From Perognathus longimembris pacificus (lineage: Eukaryota; Chordata; Mammalia; Rodentia; Heteromyidae): DNA of 64,000 nucleotides. Position 1 is the first letter of the stretch. Every line of letters starts with the position of its first letter. A program made the position numbers and the translations under genes. Where the stretch lies: NCBI RefSeq assembly GCF_023159225.1, contig NC_063171.1:35619378-35683377 (forward strand). Reading direction: 5' to 3'. Below are positions 63,856-64,000 of this stretch, piece after piece. The notes below the pieces were generated by a model. The model was not told where the DNA came from and did no database searches. It worked only from the letters and a program-made list of their open reading frames with translations.

Positions 63856-64000
63856 TTTTCTTAGTTTTATGTAAAATAATGTTCACCTAACATTACTTTT
63901 TGAGCATCTATCCATCTTTTAACAATCATATTTATTTAAAATACCACCATTTTGGCAGTTTTTTAATTTCTCTAATGATGTTAAAGAATAACAGAATGAA

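Larger units (their letters stand above)
62251..64000. other. 5' flank of ATF6, intergenic
   Basis: No coding exon recognised. 62480-62650 is still moderately CpG-rich (island shore). Two dimeric ID SINEs and one L1 3' end follow. In human and mouse the next gene upstream of ATF6 is DUSP12, but none of its exons is visible here. Confidence 0.7.

Noticed and set aside
62251..64000. DUSP12, the expected upstream neighbour of ATF6
   Set aside because: No dual-specificity phosphatase exon (HCxxGxSRS) is visible in this flank.

Overview
The window is mammalian nuclear DNA, and its repeats point to a rodent. It has no bacterial-style gene order, coding exons are short and separated by kilobase introns with GT/AG borders, and the intergenic and intronic DNA is packed with SINEs, LINE-1 3' ends and microsatellites. 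The commonest SINE is a two-unit element whose left half is an ID (tRNA-Ala-derived) monomer. A second abundant SINE joins a B1-like (7SL) left part to an ID-like right part. This combination fits the geomyoid rodents (pocket mice, kangaroo rats, pocket gophers). The species assignment is inference, not proof.

The only gene I can support is ATF6 (ATF6-alpha), read on the minus strand. Nine consecutive coding exons are present: exon 1 at 61894-61945 in a CpG island, then exons 2 (46474-46550), 3 (44686-44773), 4 (42273-42379), 5 (36419-36548), 6 (35108-35311), 7 (26089-26309), 8 (11900-12085) and 9 (10332-10423). Every junction has GT/AG and the phases join into one open frame of 385 complete codons. 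It covers the acidic/serine-rich activation domain, the bZIP DNA-binding and dimerisation domain, and the start of the transmembrane segment. The lumenal stress-sensing half, encoded by later exons, would lie to the left of base 1 and is not in the window.

Layout from left to right: 1-10331 is part of intron 9 (an old L1 tail at about 1930-4000 peppered with SINEs, then mostly unique sequence). 10332-46550 holds exons 9 to 2 with their introns. Intron 4 contains a fairly intact but dead L1 ORF2 segment fused to an LTR-like end (37801-40590). 46551-61893 is intron 1, with an L1 3' end, a 501-bp solo LTR, an ancient MLT1-type LTR and many SINEs. 61680-62250 is the CpG-rich ATF6 promoter and first exon. 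62250-64000 is upstream flank with two dimeric SINEs and no recognisable gene.

The most interesting signals are in mobile-element structure: a 39-bp SINE fragment with no tail but a perfect 17-bp target-site duplication, an L1-LTR chimera with a short direct repeat, a SINE insertion that begins with another SINE's A-tail, several nested insertions whose target-site duplications give their order, and two weak 5' splice sites flanking ATF6 exons 5 and 6. I found no evidence for a novel multi-gene system.
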